NCBI GenBank assembly: GCA_963942565.1
Contig: OZ012685.1
Coordinates: 2,767,974-2,831,973, forward strand
DNA from: Maea johnstoni
Taxonomy: Eukaryota; Annelida; Polychaeta; Spionida; Magelonidae
Direction: 5' to 3'
Length of the DNA stretch: 64,000 nt
The notes under the pieces are model-generated. The model was not told the origin of the DNA, did not search any database, and saw nothing but the letters and a program-made list of their open reading frames with translations. Position numbers and translations under genes: made by a program. Shown here in pieces: positions 1 through 12,676 of the stretch. Numbering within the stretch: the stretch's first letter is position 1; the number at the start of each line of letters is the position of its first letter.

Positions 1-2168
1 TATTTTGGTGCTATCTCTAAAGATAATTTTTTGTGAAATATTTGAAGGAGAAATGTCGATAAGAAACTAATAAGCAAACTCTCCTGCAAATATTTTTCCA
101 ATTTGTGTTTAATTCCAAAATGATCTTCAAAAGTAACTGAGGTCCAGATGACACTCGTCAAGAAAATCTCTAGGCATGAATGGGTTAAACAGAATTTCTA
201 TCAAATGTTGATTGACTCAGCCTCTGCTGTTTGAAATACATGATCTATTTTGCATGTCAAGTTACTCATATTTCATGAATAATTGGTTCAACATATTTTC
301 ACAGTTATGGGGAAATGTAACCAGGTGATTCATTGATATGCTAAAATCCTGAAATCTCCAATGACTTAAAAAAATCTTAATAATTTCACTTAACTCACCT
401 TATTAGAAAAAGGCCCAAGGTTTTCCGACTGTGAATTAAAGAAATTGTGAATTAACTCATATCCTTGAATATAATTTTAGAAAAAAAAATAAAGCTTTAA
501 CCCATTCATGTTCAAAGCTTGACATATTTTGCTTGGACTTGTGACACTTTTAACATTATTTTGGAATTAATCATGAACTGCAAAATGTTTTAAGCATTGT
601 GATTTGTGAAAGTTTTCATATATTTTCCAAAAAGATCAATATCACAGAATGTTTGTGCCACTACAAGCATGGATATGTGACAGTATCCACATTCCTGTTA
701 AGCCAACGAATCCAAGTTACTTTCTTTGACTTATGAGTCAAGGGAAGGATTAAGAGTTTGTGAAGTCTGGGTTACGAACATCCGTTTTATCTGCTTAATT
801 GAACTCACACCTATCTTAACTGTAATTCTTATGAAATTATTCTTAAAGATTCTAATAATTTCACCAGCACATTTTCCCTTGCTGTATGTAGCAAGCTGAT
901 ATTTTCCCCAAGGTTGTATTTTGGCTCCATGTGATCAACCCTCATCATTACGTTTCCCTTGGAGAAGTTGATAAACCACATTCATGTTTTTAAGCCATTA
1001 AAATCAGATGCTGATTAATTCAGTGCTATCAGCATGGCTGTGTGGTCTAAGTCATTGCCAATGATTCCTCACTTTCTCACCACTGCCTGAGTTCCAATCT
1101 TGGGCATGTGAGAAAGTTTTCAGTAAATTGGGGTTAGGCGGTGGCTTTTGCCAGGTACTCTGGTTTCCTCCAACAAATGGCTATTCATGACTTGGCTGCA
1201 ATATGGCAGAAAAAGGTGACTTAAATCAAAAACATGAAATTCAGTGTTATCAGGTTCTCTTGAGGGTTCGGTACATGTAAGGTTCAAAGAGGTACCCACA
1301 TTGGGTGTTCAGGCTGAGTGGCTCGAAGGGAGCCGAACGTTTTGTGCTGTTGAATGAATGCAGCATAGACCCACTGCTGTAACGCCCATTTTTGGTTGGT
1401 CGGAGTAACTTTAAGGACCAGATTTATTTTGCAGTTTAGCTTTGACACGAGTCAACAGTCTGGATGTTGTGTTTTGAAAAGGAACTCTAATAAAAGTACA
1501 TTTTTGTATATAAAATGAATATGTTTTTTTGTCCTTGACCATGCTTAACCCTTGTATTAGGTACATGTACTGTAGGAATTGTTGGGCAAAAACAAGGAAT
1601 TCGAGAAACAAGTTTTTATCCCAAAATTGACATGTCAGAATCGCCTAGTTTAATTTTCACAAATTTTTGTCTACACTATCTATACAATGCTTTCAATAAG
1701 AAGAGATAAAGAAAATGATAAGTCATTGTGTTAGTTTTTGAAACACAGATGGTCAAAGTTTGTGAAATAGGACTTTTTGGGGGCAAATTTTCATGAAAAT
1801 GTTAGAAAATAGTGCCTCAATTGATTTTGTATATGCCCATCCTTACATAAGATTTTGTTTTGAGAAAGGGAACTCCATTTCAGACAATTATCACACATTA
1901 TTCCTGAAAACATGTCAAAACATCAAATTCATTTTGAATTTGATTCGCTGAATCGAATCGAAGTAGCGTATCGGTAATAATTTTGTCGATTATCGAATCG
2001 ATAAATATTTCTTATCAATGACAGCCCTACTTAAAAGCATATCAGTATAAGAAAACTGTTTGGTGGATATAGAATCAACATAAACCTGGTTTAGGGGTGT
2101 TGATGTATTCTTTGCCTAAATCTTTTAAGTGAAGGGTCAGTGCTGTATAAGCAGTAAAGACCTGTTTA

Positions 2169-2433
2169 AAGGGCATGTTTTATAACAACATCAGAACCAT
2201 GGTTAAGAATGGGTGGTTTAAAAGCATCAGAACACTGGTGAGGGGTGTGCGGTATAACTGCGACAAAACCCTGATGAAGGGTATGTGGTATAACAGCGAC
2301 AAAACCCTGATGAAGGGTATGTGGTATAACAGCCACAGAACCCTGATGAAGGGTGTGTGGTATAACAGCAACAGAACCCTGGTGAAGGGTATCTGGAATA
2401 ACAGCAGCAGAACCCTGATGAAGGGTATGTGGC
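2169..2433. repeat. 36-bp minisatellite, about 7 copies
   Basis: Units of the form CCCTGATGAAGGGTATGTGG followed by TATAACAGC and a few more bases repeat every 36 bp, with the leftmost units degenerate. Because 36 is a multiple of three, several frames stay open on both strands and give 12-residue peptide repeats. This looks like a property of the repeat and not a gene. The same block recurs at 5409-5673 and 8649-8913. Confidence 0.85.
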
Positions 2434-3205
2434 ACATGGGCAGCCAGAGAGTAGTCTTTGGTAGAGATAATAGTGACTTCCTCTCAACACTCCACCATCA
2501 GGGTCTTAGCCAGGATTTCAAGATCGCCTGTCCAAAACAGCAATTCCAAAAATTCTGCCCGTCCAGATTTAGCTATATACCTAACTCAAATCCTTATAAC
2601 AAATTCATGTAATAGCATTGTGGATGAGTTTCAATCTGTGGATGCAGAGAGAGGTTTATGTTTTGACTAAATTCCCCTTTAGTAGGGAAGCCAGATGTTT
2701 TCGTAATTCATTAATACAACTCTCTTCTTCTCCTGGGAGAAACTAGTATCAGTGAAGAAAGGGAATTTCAGAAATTATTATGGTGTTGTTTTCAAGCTGT
2801 TTAGGTTGAGAAGATAGAGAATTTAAGAAATCATCTAAGTGTTTTCAAGCAGGTTCAGGTGAGAAGATAGGGAAATTACGATATCATTAAGTTTTTTCTT
2901 ATGAGCTGTTTTTGTTGAGATGGTGGGATATTCTGGCAAGTTAAGGTTGTCACTTGACCTGAGTTATGCCCTTGCACAAGTTTCTACTTGATGAAGTTTG
3001 AATCAAAGTCATTTACTTATGAAATGGATCTCGCTTTTTCATAGTTTCATTATTTCATTCCTGAAAATTTCCTTAATCTCAAATATGATATATTTTGCCT
3101 TTGCATGAGTTTTTTTCTTGCCAAAATTAGCATCAAGGTCATCAAGGAATGAACCAGGCCTCGTATTTGCAGTTTCATCATGTTCATTCCTGAACATCTG
3201 CTTAA

Positions 3206-3424
3206 CCCATTCATGACTCTAGCACCCAAAACCAATTGACTATTTTGGTGCTATCTCTAAAGATAATTTTTTGTGAAATATTTGAAGGAGAAATGTCGAT
3301 AAGAAACTAATAAGCAAACTCTCCTGCAAATATTTTTCCAATTTGTGTTTAATTCCAAAATGATCTTCAAAAGTAACTGAGGTCCAGATGACACTCGTCA
3401 AGAAAATCTCTAGGCATGAATGGG
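3206..3424. mobile_element. piggyBac-like MITE (TTAA-flanked), copy in 3.24-kb unit
   Basis: The 219-bp element starts CCCATTCATGACTC and ends TAGGCATGAATGGG, so its ends are inverted repeats of at least 10 bp. It is flanked by TTAA at 3202-3205 and 3425-3428. A TTAA target duplication with CCC termini is the signature of piggyBac-type elements. No transposase is encoded, so it is non-autonomous. A full copy recurs at 6446-6664, the right part lies at 1-184, and a solo left end begins at 501 in each unit. Confidence 0.8.
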
Positions 3425-6400
3425 TTAAACAGAATTTCTATCAAATGTTGATTGACTCAGCCTCTGCTGTTTGAAATACATGATCTATTTTGCATGTCAA
3501 GTTACTCATATTTCATGAATAATTGGTTCAACATATTTTCACAGTTATGGGGAAATGTAACCAGGTGATTCATTGATATGCTAAAATCCTGAAATCTCCA
3601 ATGACTTAAAAAAATCTTAATAATTTCACTTAACTCACCTTATTAGAAAAAGGCCCAAGGTTTTCCGACTGTGAATTAAAGAAATTGTGAATTAACTCAT
3701 ATCCTTGAATATAATTTTAGAAAAAAAAATAAAGCTTTAACCCATTCATGTTCAAAGCTTGACATATTTTGCTTGGACTTGTGACACTTTTAACATTATT
3801 TTGGAATTAATCATGAACTGCAAAATGTTTTAAGCATTGTGATTTGTGAAAGTTTTCATATATTTTCCAAAAAGATCAATATCACAGAATGTTTGTGCCA
3901 CTACAAGCATGGATATGTGACAGTATCCACATTCCTGTTAAGCCAACGAATCCAAGTTACTTTCTTTGACTTATGAGTCAAGGGAAGGATTAAGAGTTTG
4001 TGAAGTCTGGGTTACGAACATCCGTTTTATCTGCTTAATTGAACTCACACCTATCTTAACTGTAATTCTTATGAAATTATTCTTAAAGATTCTAATAATT
4101 TCACCAGCACATTTTCCCTTGCTGTATGTAGCAAGCTGATATTTTCCCCAAGGTTGTATTTTGGCTCCATGTGATCAACCCTCATCATTACGTTTCCCTT
4201 GGAGAAGTTGATAAACCACATTCATGTTTTTAAGCCATTAAAATCAGATGCTGATTAATTCAGTGCTATCAGCATGGCTGTGTGGTCTAAGTCATTGCCA
4301 ATGATTCCTCACTTTCTCACCACTGCCTGAGTTCCAATCTTGGGCATGTGAGAAAGTTTTCAGTAAATTGGGGTTAGGCGGTGGCTTTTGCCAGGTACTC
4401 TGGTTTCCTCCAACAAATGGCTATTCATGACTTGGCTGCAATATGGCAGAAAAAGGTGACTTAAATCAAAAACATGAAATTCAGTGTTATCAGGTTCTCT
4501 TGAGGGTTCGGTACATGTAAGGTTCAAAGAGGTACCCACATTGGGTGTTCAGGCTGAGTGGCTCGAAGGGAGCCGAACGTTTTGTGCTGTTGAATGAATG
4601 CAGCATAGACCCACTGCTGTAACGCCCATTTTTGGTTGGTCGGAGTAACTTTAAGGACCAGATTTATTTTGCAGTTTAGCTTTGACACGAGTCAACAGTC
4701 TGGATGTTGTGTTTTGAAAAGGAACTCTAATAAAAGTACATTTTTGTATATAAAATGAATATGTTTTTTTGTCCTTGACCATGCTTAACCCTTGTATTAG
4801 GTACATGTACTGTAGGAATTGTTGGGCAAAAACAAGGAATTCGAGAAACAAGTTTTTATCCCAAAATTGACATGTCAGAATCGCCTAGTTTAATTTTCAC
4901 AAATTTTTGTCTACACTATCTATACAATGCTTTCAATAAGAAGAGATAAAGAAAATGATAAGTCATTGTGTTAGTTTTTGAAACACAGATGGTCAAAGTT
5001 TGTGAAATAGGACTTTTTGGGGGCAAATTTTCATGAAAATGTTAGAAAATAGTGCCTCAATTGATTTTGTATATGCCCATCCTTACATAAGATTTTGTTT
5101 TGAGAAAGGGAACTCCATTTCAGACAATTATCACACATTATTCCTGAAAACATGTCAAAACATCAAATTCATTTTGAATTTGATTCGCTGAATCGAATCG
5201 AAGTAGCGTATCGGTAATAATTTTGTCGATTATCGAATCGATAAATATTTCTTATCAATGACAGCCCTACTTAAAAGCATATCAGTATAAGAAAACTGTT
5301 TGGTGGATATAGAATCAACATAAACCTGGTTTAGGGGTGTTGATGTATTCTTTGCCTAAATCTTTTAAGTGAAGGGTCAGTGCTGTATAAGCAGTAAAGA
5401 CCTGTTTAAAGGGCATGTTTTATAACAACATCAGAACCATGGTTAAGAATGGGTGGTTTAAAAGCATCAGAACACTGGTGAGGGGTGTGCGGTATAACTG
5501 CGACAAAACCCTGATGAAGGGTATGTGGTATAACAGCGACAAAACCCTGATGAAGGGTATGTGGTATAACAGCCACAGAACCCTGATGAAGGGTGTGTGG
5601 TATAACAGCAACAGAACCCTGGTGAAGGGTATCTGGAATAACAGCAGCAGAACCCTGATGAAGGGTATGTGGCACATGGGCAGCCAGAGAGTAGTCTTTG
5701 GTAGAGATAATAGTGACTTCCTCTCAACACTCCACCATCAGGGTCTTAGCCAGGATTTCAAGATCGCCTGTCCAAAACAGCAATTCCAAAAATTCTGCCC
5801 GTCCAGATTTAGCTATATACCTAACTCAAATCCTTATAACAAATTCATGTAATAGCATTGTGGATGAGTTTCAATCTGTGGATGCAGAGAGAGGTTTATG
5901 TTTTGACTAAATTCCCCTTTAGTAGGGAAGCCAGATGTTTTCGTAATTCATTAATACAACTCTCTTCTTCTCCTGGGAGAAACTAGTATCAGTGAAGAAA
6001 GGGAATTTCAGAAATTATTATGGTGTTGTTTTCAAGCTGTTTAGGTTGAGAAGATAGAGAATTTAAGAAATCATCTAAGTGTTTTCAAGCAGGTTCAGGT
6101 GAGAAGATAGGGAAATTACGATATCATTAAGTTTTTTCTTATGAGCTGTTTTTGTTGAGATGGTGGGATATTCTGGCAAGTTAAGGTTGTCACTTGACCT
6201 GAGTTATGCCCTTGCACAAGTTTCTACTTGATGAAGTTTGAATCAAAGTCATTTACTTATGAAATGGATCTCGCTTTTTCATAGTTTCATTATTTCATTC
6301 CTGAAAATTTCCTTAATCTCAAATATGATATATTTTGCCTTTGCATGAGTTTTTTTCTTGCCAAAATTAGCATCAAGGTCATCAAGGAATGAACCAGGCC

Positions 6401-6445
6401 TCGTATTTGCAGTTTCATCATGTTCATTCCTGAACATCTGCTTAA

Positions 6446-6664
6446 CCCATTCATGACTCTAGCACCCAAAACCAATTGACTATTTTGGTGCTATCTCTAA
6501 AGATAATTTTTTGTGAAATATTTGAAGGAGAAATGTCGATAAGAAACTAATAAGCAAACTCTCCTGCAAATATTTTTCCAATTTGTGTTTAATTCCAAAA
6601 TGATCTTCAAAAGTAACTGAGGTCCAGATGACACTCGTCAAGAAAATCTCTAGGCATGAATGGG
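6446..6664. mobile_element. piggyBac-like MITE, second tandem copy
   Basis: This is the same 219-bp TTAA-flanked element as at 3206-3424, carried along in the 3240-bp unit. It is not an independent insertion. Confidence 0.8.
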
Positions 6665-8978
6665 TTAAACAGAATTTCTATCAAATGTTGATTGACTCAG
6701 CCTCTGCTGTTTGAAATACATGATCTATTTTGCATGTCAAGTTACTCATATTTCATGAATAATTGGTTCAACATATTTTCACAGTTATGGGGAAATGTAA
6801 CCAGGTGATTCATTGATATGCTAAAATCCTGAAATCTCCAATGACTTAAAAAAATCTTAATAATTTCACTTAACTCACCTTATTAGAAAAAGGCCCAAGG
6901 TTTTCCGACTGTGAATTAAAGAAATTGTGAATTAACTCATATCCTTGAATATAATTTTAGAAAAAAAAATAAAGCTTTAACCCATTCATGTTCAAAGCTT
7001 GACATATTTTGCTTGGACTTGTGACACTTTTAACATTATTTTGGAATTAATCATGAACTGCAAAATGTTTTAAGCATTGTGATTTGTGAAAGTTTTCATA
7101 TATTTTCCAAAAAGATCAATATCACAGAATGTTTGTGCCACTACAAGCATGGATATGTGACAGTATCCACATTCCTGTTAAGCCAACGAATCCAAGTTAC
7201 TTTCTTTGACTTATGAGTCAAGGGAAGGATTAAGAGTTTGTGAAGTCTGGGTTACGAACATCCGTTTTATCTGCTTAATTGAACTCACACCTATCTTAAC
7301 TGTAATTCTTATGAAATTATTCTTAAAGATTCTAATAATTTCACCAGCACATTTTCCCTTGCTGTATGTAGCAAGCTGATATTTTCCCCAAGGTTGTATT
7401 TTGGCTCCATGTGATCAACCCTCATCATTACGTTTCCCTTGGAGAAGTTGATAAACCACATTCATGTTTTTAAGCCATTAAAATCAGATGCTGATTAATT
7501 CAGTGCTATCAGCATGGCTGTGTGGTCTAAGTCATTGCCAATGATTCCTCACTTTCTCACCACTGCCTGAGTTCCAATCTTGGGCATGTGAGAAAGTTTT
7601 CAGTAAATTGGGGTTAGGCGGTGGCTTTTGCCAGGTACTCTGGTTTCCTCCAACAAATGGCTATTCATGACTTGGCTGCAATATGGCAGAAAAAGGTGAC
7701 TTAAATCAAAAACATGAAATTCAGTGTTATCAGGTTCTCTTGAGGGTTCGGTACATGTAAGGTTCAAAGAGGTACCCACATTGGGTGTTCAGGCTGAGTG
7801 GCTCGAAGGGAGCCGAACGTTTTGTGCTGTTGAATGAATGCAGCATAGACCCACTGCTGTAACGCCCATTTTTGGTTGGTCGGAGTAACTTTAAGGACCA
7901 GATTTATTTTGCAGTTTAGCTTTGACACGAGTCAACAGTCTGGATGTTGTGTTTTGAAAAGGAACTCTAATAAAAGTACATTTTTGTATATAAAATGAAT
8001 ATGTTTTTTTGTCCTTGACCATGCTTAACCCTTGTATTAGGTACATGTACTGTAGGAATTGTTGGGCAAAAACAAGGAATTCGAGAAACAAGTTTTTATC
8101 CCAAAATTGACATGTCAGAATCGCCTAGTTTAATTTTCACAAATTTTTGTCTACACTATCTATACAATGCTTTCAATAAGAAGAGATAAAGAAAATGATA
8201 AGTCATTGTGTTAGTTTTTGAAACACAGATGGTCAAAGTTTGTGAAATAGGACTTTTTGGGGGCAAATTTTCATGAAAATGTTAGAAAATAGTGCCTCAA
8301 TTGATTTTGTATATGCCCATCCTTACATAAGATTTTGTTTTGAGAAAGGGAACTCCATTTCAGACAATTATCACACATTATTCCTGAAAACATGTCAAAA
8401 CATCAAATTCATTTTGAATTTGATTCGCTGAATCGAATCGAAGTAGCGTATCGGTAATAATTTTGTCGATTATCGAATCGATAAATATTTCTTATCAATG
8501 ACAGCCCTACTTAAAAGCATATCAGTATAAGAAAACTGTTTGGTGGATATAGAATCAACATAAACCTGGTTTAGGGGTGTTGATGTATTCTTTGCCTAAA
8601 TCTTTTAAGTGAAGGGTCAGTGCTGTATAAGCAGTAAAGACCTGTTTAAAGGGCATGTTTTATAACAACATCAGAACCATGGTTAAGAATGGGTGGTTTA
8701 AAAGCATCAGAACACTGGTGAGGGGTGTGCGGTATAACTGCGACAAAACCCTGATGAAGGGTATGTGGTATAACAGCGACAAAACCCTGATGAAGGGTAT
8801 GTGGTATAACAGCCACAGAACCCTGATGAAGGGTGTGTGGTATAACAGCAACAGAACCCTGGTGAAGGGTATCTGGAATAACAGCAGCAGAACCCTGATG
8901 AAGGGTATGTGGCACATGGGCAGCCAGAGAGTAGTCTTTGGTAGAGATAATAGTGACTTCCTCTCAACACTCCACCAT

Positions 8979-9290
8979 CAGGGTCTTAGCCAGGATTTCA
9001 AGATCGCCTGTCCAAAACAGCAATTCCAAAAATTCTGCCCGTCCAGATTTAGCTATATACCTAACTCAAATCCTTATAACAAATTCATGTAATAGCATAT
9101 TGTGTTTAAAAGGGCATTTTATACTTCAGCTATGTCTTAGAAGATTGTTAGTTAGTAAACTATTTAGTTACTACCCCCAAAAGGTCAAAATTGAAAATTC
9201 TTCACAGAAATCTTTGCCTGTTCAAAAATGAGGTTTTCAGGAAACCGCCTGTCCAAAAGACAGGTGGGACAGGTCCTGGCTAAGTCCCTG
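8979..9290. mobile_element. hAT-like MITE, intact copy at array edge
   Basis: The 312-bp element begins CAGGGTCTTAGCCAGG and ends CCTGGCTAAGTCCCTG, near-perfect inverted ends. The flanking octamers are TCCACCAT (8971-8978) and GCCACCAT (9291-9298), a 7/8 match to an 8-bp target duplication as made by hAT transposases. Subterminal CCTGTCCAAAA words recur near both ends. The left 119 bp also occur at 2499-2617 and 5739-5857, where the tandem junction cuts the element. No coding capacity. Confidence 0.8.
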
Positions 9291-9334
9291 GCCACCATCA
9301 AATTTTAAATGAGAGAACTTAATATTCAGGGCCG

Positions 9335-9635
9335 CAGGGTCTTAGCCAGGATTTCAAAAATGCCTGTCCAAAACAGCAATTCCAAAAAATCATGCCCAAA
9401 TTAGCTACTCGGCCACTTCAGATCCTTATATACCAACTACATTTTACAGCCTTTTGAGTCAAAAAGGGGAGTTTACACTTTGAGCCACGGCCTAGTAGAT
9501 AAATTGATAGGGAAATCTATGACTTTATGTCTATATCATAATTTCTTAAGAGAATGTTTTGCCTGTCCAAAAAGGTGTATTTCAGGACACTGCCTGTCCA
9601 AAAGACAGGTAGGACTGGTCCTTGCTAAGTACCTG
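9335..9635. mobile_element. hAT-like MITE, adjacent diverged copy
   Basis: A second member of the same family lies 44 bp after the intact copy, from CAGGGTCTTAGCCAGG to CCTTGCTAAGTACCTG, with the same CCTGTCCAAAA words near its ends. I see no exact 8-bp target duplication, and several terminal bases differ, so it is older or was copied by local duplication. Confidence 0.7.
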
Positions 9636-10350
9636 TTAAAAATAAATAATAATCAGGGGTGTCCAAATATTTCAATTCCAGAACAAAGTCAAAAAGTCCT
9701 GGAGCACAGCGATTTATTTGGTGACCGTGGTTTGATAATAGCTATGAATGCTGTCACCTGGTGGCACTACTTGATCTATGTTAGCCCTAATTCAGTATGC
9801 AATAGTTAAGACCAATCAATAGACAGTGTCACTGATGGAGTTCACTGTTTTAATATACAAATTTGCACAACTTAATATTAATAATAAGTAATAATTCGTG
9901 AAATATCTGATAGACTTAATTGGTCATGTTTTGCGCCACATTTAACAGTTGGTTGGTTTATCGCATGTATTGAAGCCCTTGGTGCGACAAAACTCCAGGC
10001 TAGAACCAGAGACCACCATCAAATAGAATCTCCCTCCTAGAACCTACGTTTTGAACATCACATTCATACCACTAAAAACTGGTCTTGACACGACTTGTGA
10101 AGTTGTGTGAAACTTTATTTCTCTCGAAAGCACGGCTTGTTTGGATGGTTTTCTTACCCTAGGAAATCATACAATAATCAGAAAATGTCCTTACGAATCC
10201 CCTCCCAGTTTCTCGAACGTCCATTGCTTTGAATTAGTTTAAAATGTGTTTGGAAGAGGTGAATTCAATGGATAACACTGAGCACGGCCACAACACATGC
10301 TACGACCGGAAATGAAGAGGCCGGACACAACGCATGCGCATATGTTTGTA

Positions 10351-10549
10351 GGGCCCCCTATAACAATAAAAATTTGTCTAAGACAAAAAACAGTCTTAGA
10401 TTTTGCACTTAGCTAAGTTTTGACTTAAGGATCTTTGTGCAGTCCAAAAAAAGTCTTAAACTTAGCTAAGTCCGAAATCTGTCTTAGCTAAGACAAAAAA
10501 AGTCTTAGCTAAGTTTTGACTTAAGATTCTTTGTGCAGTCGGCCCCAGG
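10351..10549. repeat. Short element with GGCCCC ends and internal direct repeats
   Basis: The stretch begins GGGCCCCC and ends CGGCCCC. Inside, the words CTTAGCTAAG and TTTTGACTTAAG, followed by TTTGTGCAGTC, occur twice, along with several inverted CTTAGCTAAG units. It resembles a small non-autonomous transposon with subterminal repeats. I cannot assign a family, and no target duplication is clear. Confidence 0.5.
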
Positions 10550-10744
10550 ACTCTAATTTATAATCTGGTTTCAAGATCACACGATGCAGGGGCATATGCC
10601 CCTAAACTACCATTAAGGCCAATCCCTGGCTGTGGTCCATAAGGGTCGAGCCAGGTTAGATATGGTGACAAAGCGGTGTGGTGGAGTACCAGAAATGGTA
10701 GATAAATGTGCTACCTGATCCTGCTATCTCTAGCGATACTCAAA

Positions 10745-10885
10745 CTGTGTCCTCTATTTACCTGGTGAGATGAATGTGAACTAATTTGGCCACCATGACT
10801 GCCTTGACCACTTGGTGTCCTGTAACAGAAAAAAAACTTGAAGAAAGAAAAAAATGCATATGACAGCCTAGAAATCTCAACTAGA
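10745..10885. repeat. Dispersed repeat shared with 23275-23385
   Basis: The sequence from TTTACCTGGTGAGATGAA through GGCCACC, GACCACTTGGTG and ATGACAGCCTAGAAATCT closely matches 23275-23385 in the same orientation. The two copies are separated by 12.5 kb, so it is an interspersed repeat of unknown type. Confidence 0.65.
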
Positions 10886-12676
10886 GATATGACCTGTTAC
10901 AATCTCTGTGGCTGCTGAGAGCGACAGCTTGTGTTGCCGTGACAGCTGGTCACCTCCGTCCCCTCTTCCTCCTCCTCTTCCTCCCCCTCCTCCTGTCCCC
11001 TCTACACACATAGCTGAAGCCTACACTGAGAGGTCCAGCCAACACACGATGCTCTGCTGCTGCTGCCGGAATGCCAGCAGGATGTAACCCCACATGAGCA
11101 GGAAGTATCACCTGGCGGCATATCAACTGGACATTCATCCCAATCCCTGGCACAGGAAATATCACATCTCTGCGACACACAGGGTCCTGGGGACATTACT
11201 ACCCACAATGCAACGCTGCTATCCATGACTACTTTCAGAAGTTATTGGAAAGGACACTTTTGAAGAAGTTTTTAAAGGCGCTCACCATACTGCTCTTACT
11301 GACTACTTATAGAAGTATTGGAAAGGATACTTTTGAAGAAGTTTTTAAAGGCTAGTATCATACTAGGAAACTAAGGATTCTGGAGCATACCACCAGTGGA
11401 CAACCTATGATATAGGAGAGGATATATTTATGACAGTTGGCTACTGTTACCAACACAACTGCAGCTCTGAGAGCATTATCATGGAAACTATATAAGGAAG
11501 CTTGGGAAAGATATAGGATTATGCCAAGAAAACAGATGTGATATGTGACATATTGGAGAAAAAATTAATCTTTCACTGGATGAGAATATTTTTGTGGTAA
11601 AGTCTGTGTGTTCATTTTAATTGCACTTTCTCAGGCATTGCATACCAAGGATATTTTCTAATATATATCATAAGTACTTTATCACAACGTCGCATAAGAA
11701 ATACCCAAGCATGGACTTACGTGCATCATATTTGATGTGACTTGTAAAACAAAACTTTTATGGGACTGAAACTACTCAGAAGCACTAGTTAAGAATGGTG
11801 CCTTCTACTGCAGAGGAAACTCAGGGACTAGACTTAAGTTTATTGTGACTAGCATCACAGCTTTTCTAGCAGATTTCATTTTACATAAATAGTGTGCGAC
11901 ACACCCAACTATCTGCTATCTACTTATGGAAGACCATCCAACAATAAAACACAGGTGACTCTTATTAAAAATACATCTAATGCAATTACAGTATGCGTGT
12001 GCATATTTTAAAGAGATGAAGTGCCAGTGAAAGAGTTATCATTTGGAATGCTGAGTTGATTTCCTAGACATCTGCAAAATACAGTGAAAATGAATACTTT
12101 CAGTGAGAATTTTATTTTCTTCAACAGAACTGCTGTAAATGTAAATTCTTTACCTGGACATTTCTACAAGTGAGTTAATTGAATGAATTATGCGCCAGTA
12201 ATGCTGAATTGGATTTGACAGTTAATAAGTTGTAGTAGTGGTGCACTATGATATATGACTAGCCTGTGCTGAATGTTTAGCATTATTGGTGAATAGCAGC
12301 ACACTTGTTGGTCATTGAAGAAACACTTTTCTGAGAGGTTAATTGCACTGCTTAGTGCTGAACTGTTGATCTCCCAGGTGATGGCTGAGATAGGCCAGGT
12401 CTTCGTCTTACACTCCACTATTGCTTTAGTGTCAAGTACACAGCACCTAACCCTCTGCTCTCACCACTTCACATCCTCTGAAATTCACGAGAAATTACCT
12501 TACAACTGTTCCTGGTGTGTACTACAAGTGGTTATCAGATAACCAAATTGTGCTTAAGTATTTGAATTGGAATCTTTGGGAGTTGACCCTGTGGCTTTAT
12601 TACATTCTGTATGGTGGACGTATTTCGGCCGCGTTGTGTTTTCGATGTTCTGCGTGAGCTGTGATTGGCCGCCATC

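Larger units (their letters stand above)
1..9097. repeat. 3240-bp tandem repeat, 2.8 copies
   Basis: Bases 1-3240, 3241-6480 and 6481-9097 are head-to-tail copies of one unit, and I see no difference between them when comparing line by line. The array probably continues past the left edge. The third copy departs from the others at about 9098, where the first two read on into 2618 and 5858. Each unit carries a TTAA-flanked MITE, a solo end of the same MITE, a 36-bp minisatellite, a short inverted repeat with GAATCGA-type words (about 1940-2005 in the first copy), and the left part of a hAT-type MITE. No convincing gene lies in the unit. Complete identity suggests either a very recent amplification or an assembly duplication. 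Confidence 0.95.
9636..12676. other. Non-coding region upstream of first GPCR
   Basis: No gene is supported here. It holds a likely inverted-repeat element (10351-10549), a dispersed repeat (about 10745-10885) shared with 23275-23385, a pyrimidine-rich tract (10958-10999), and a direct duplication of about 70-bp period at 11230-11352. A GC-richer stretch at 10930-11230 with CTG-rich words could be an upstream untranslated exon or promoter of the GPCR at 12677, but nothing proves it. A GCATGCGCA word at about 10333 resembles an NRF1 site. Confidence 0.5.

Noticed and set aside
2175-2612. 145-residue frame with 12-residue repeats (and - strand frames over it)
   Set aside because: It covers the 36-bp minisatellite, which keeps several frames open on both strands, and runs into a hAT-type MITE. 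No gene signal.
10950-11226. Two overlapping - strand frames near a pyrimidine tract
   Set aside because: Low-complexity Arg-rich end and no domain. The stretch is more likely an upstream region or untranslated exon of the GPCR at 12677.
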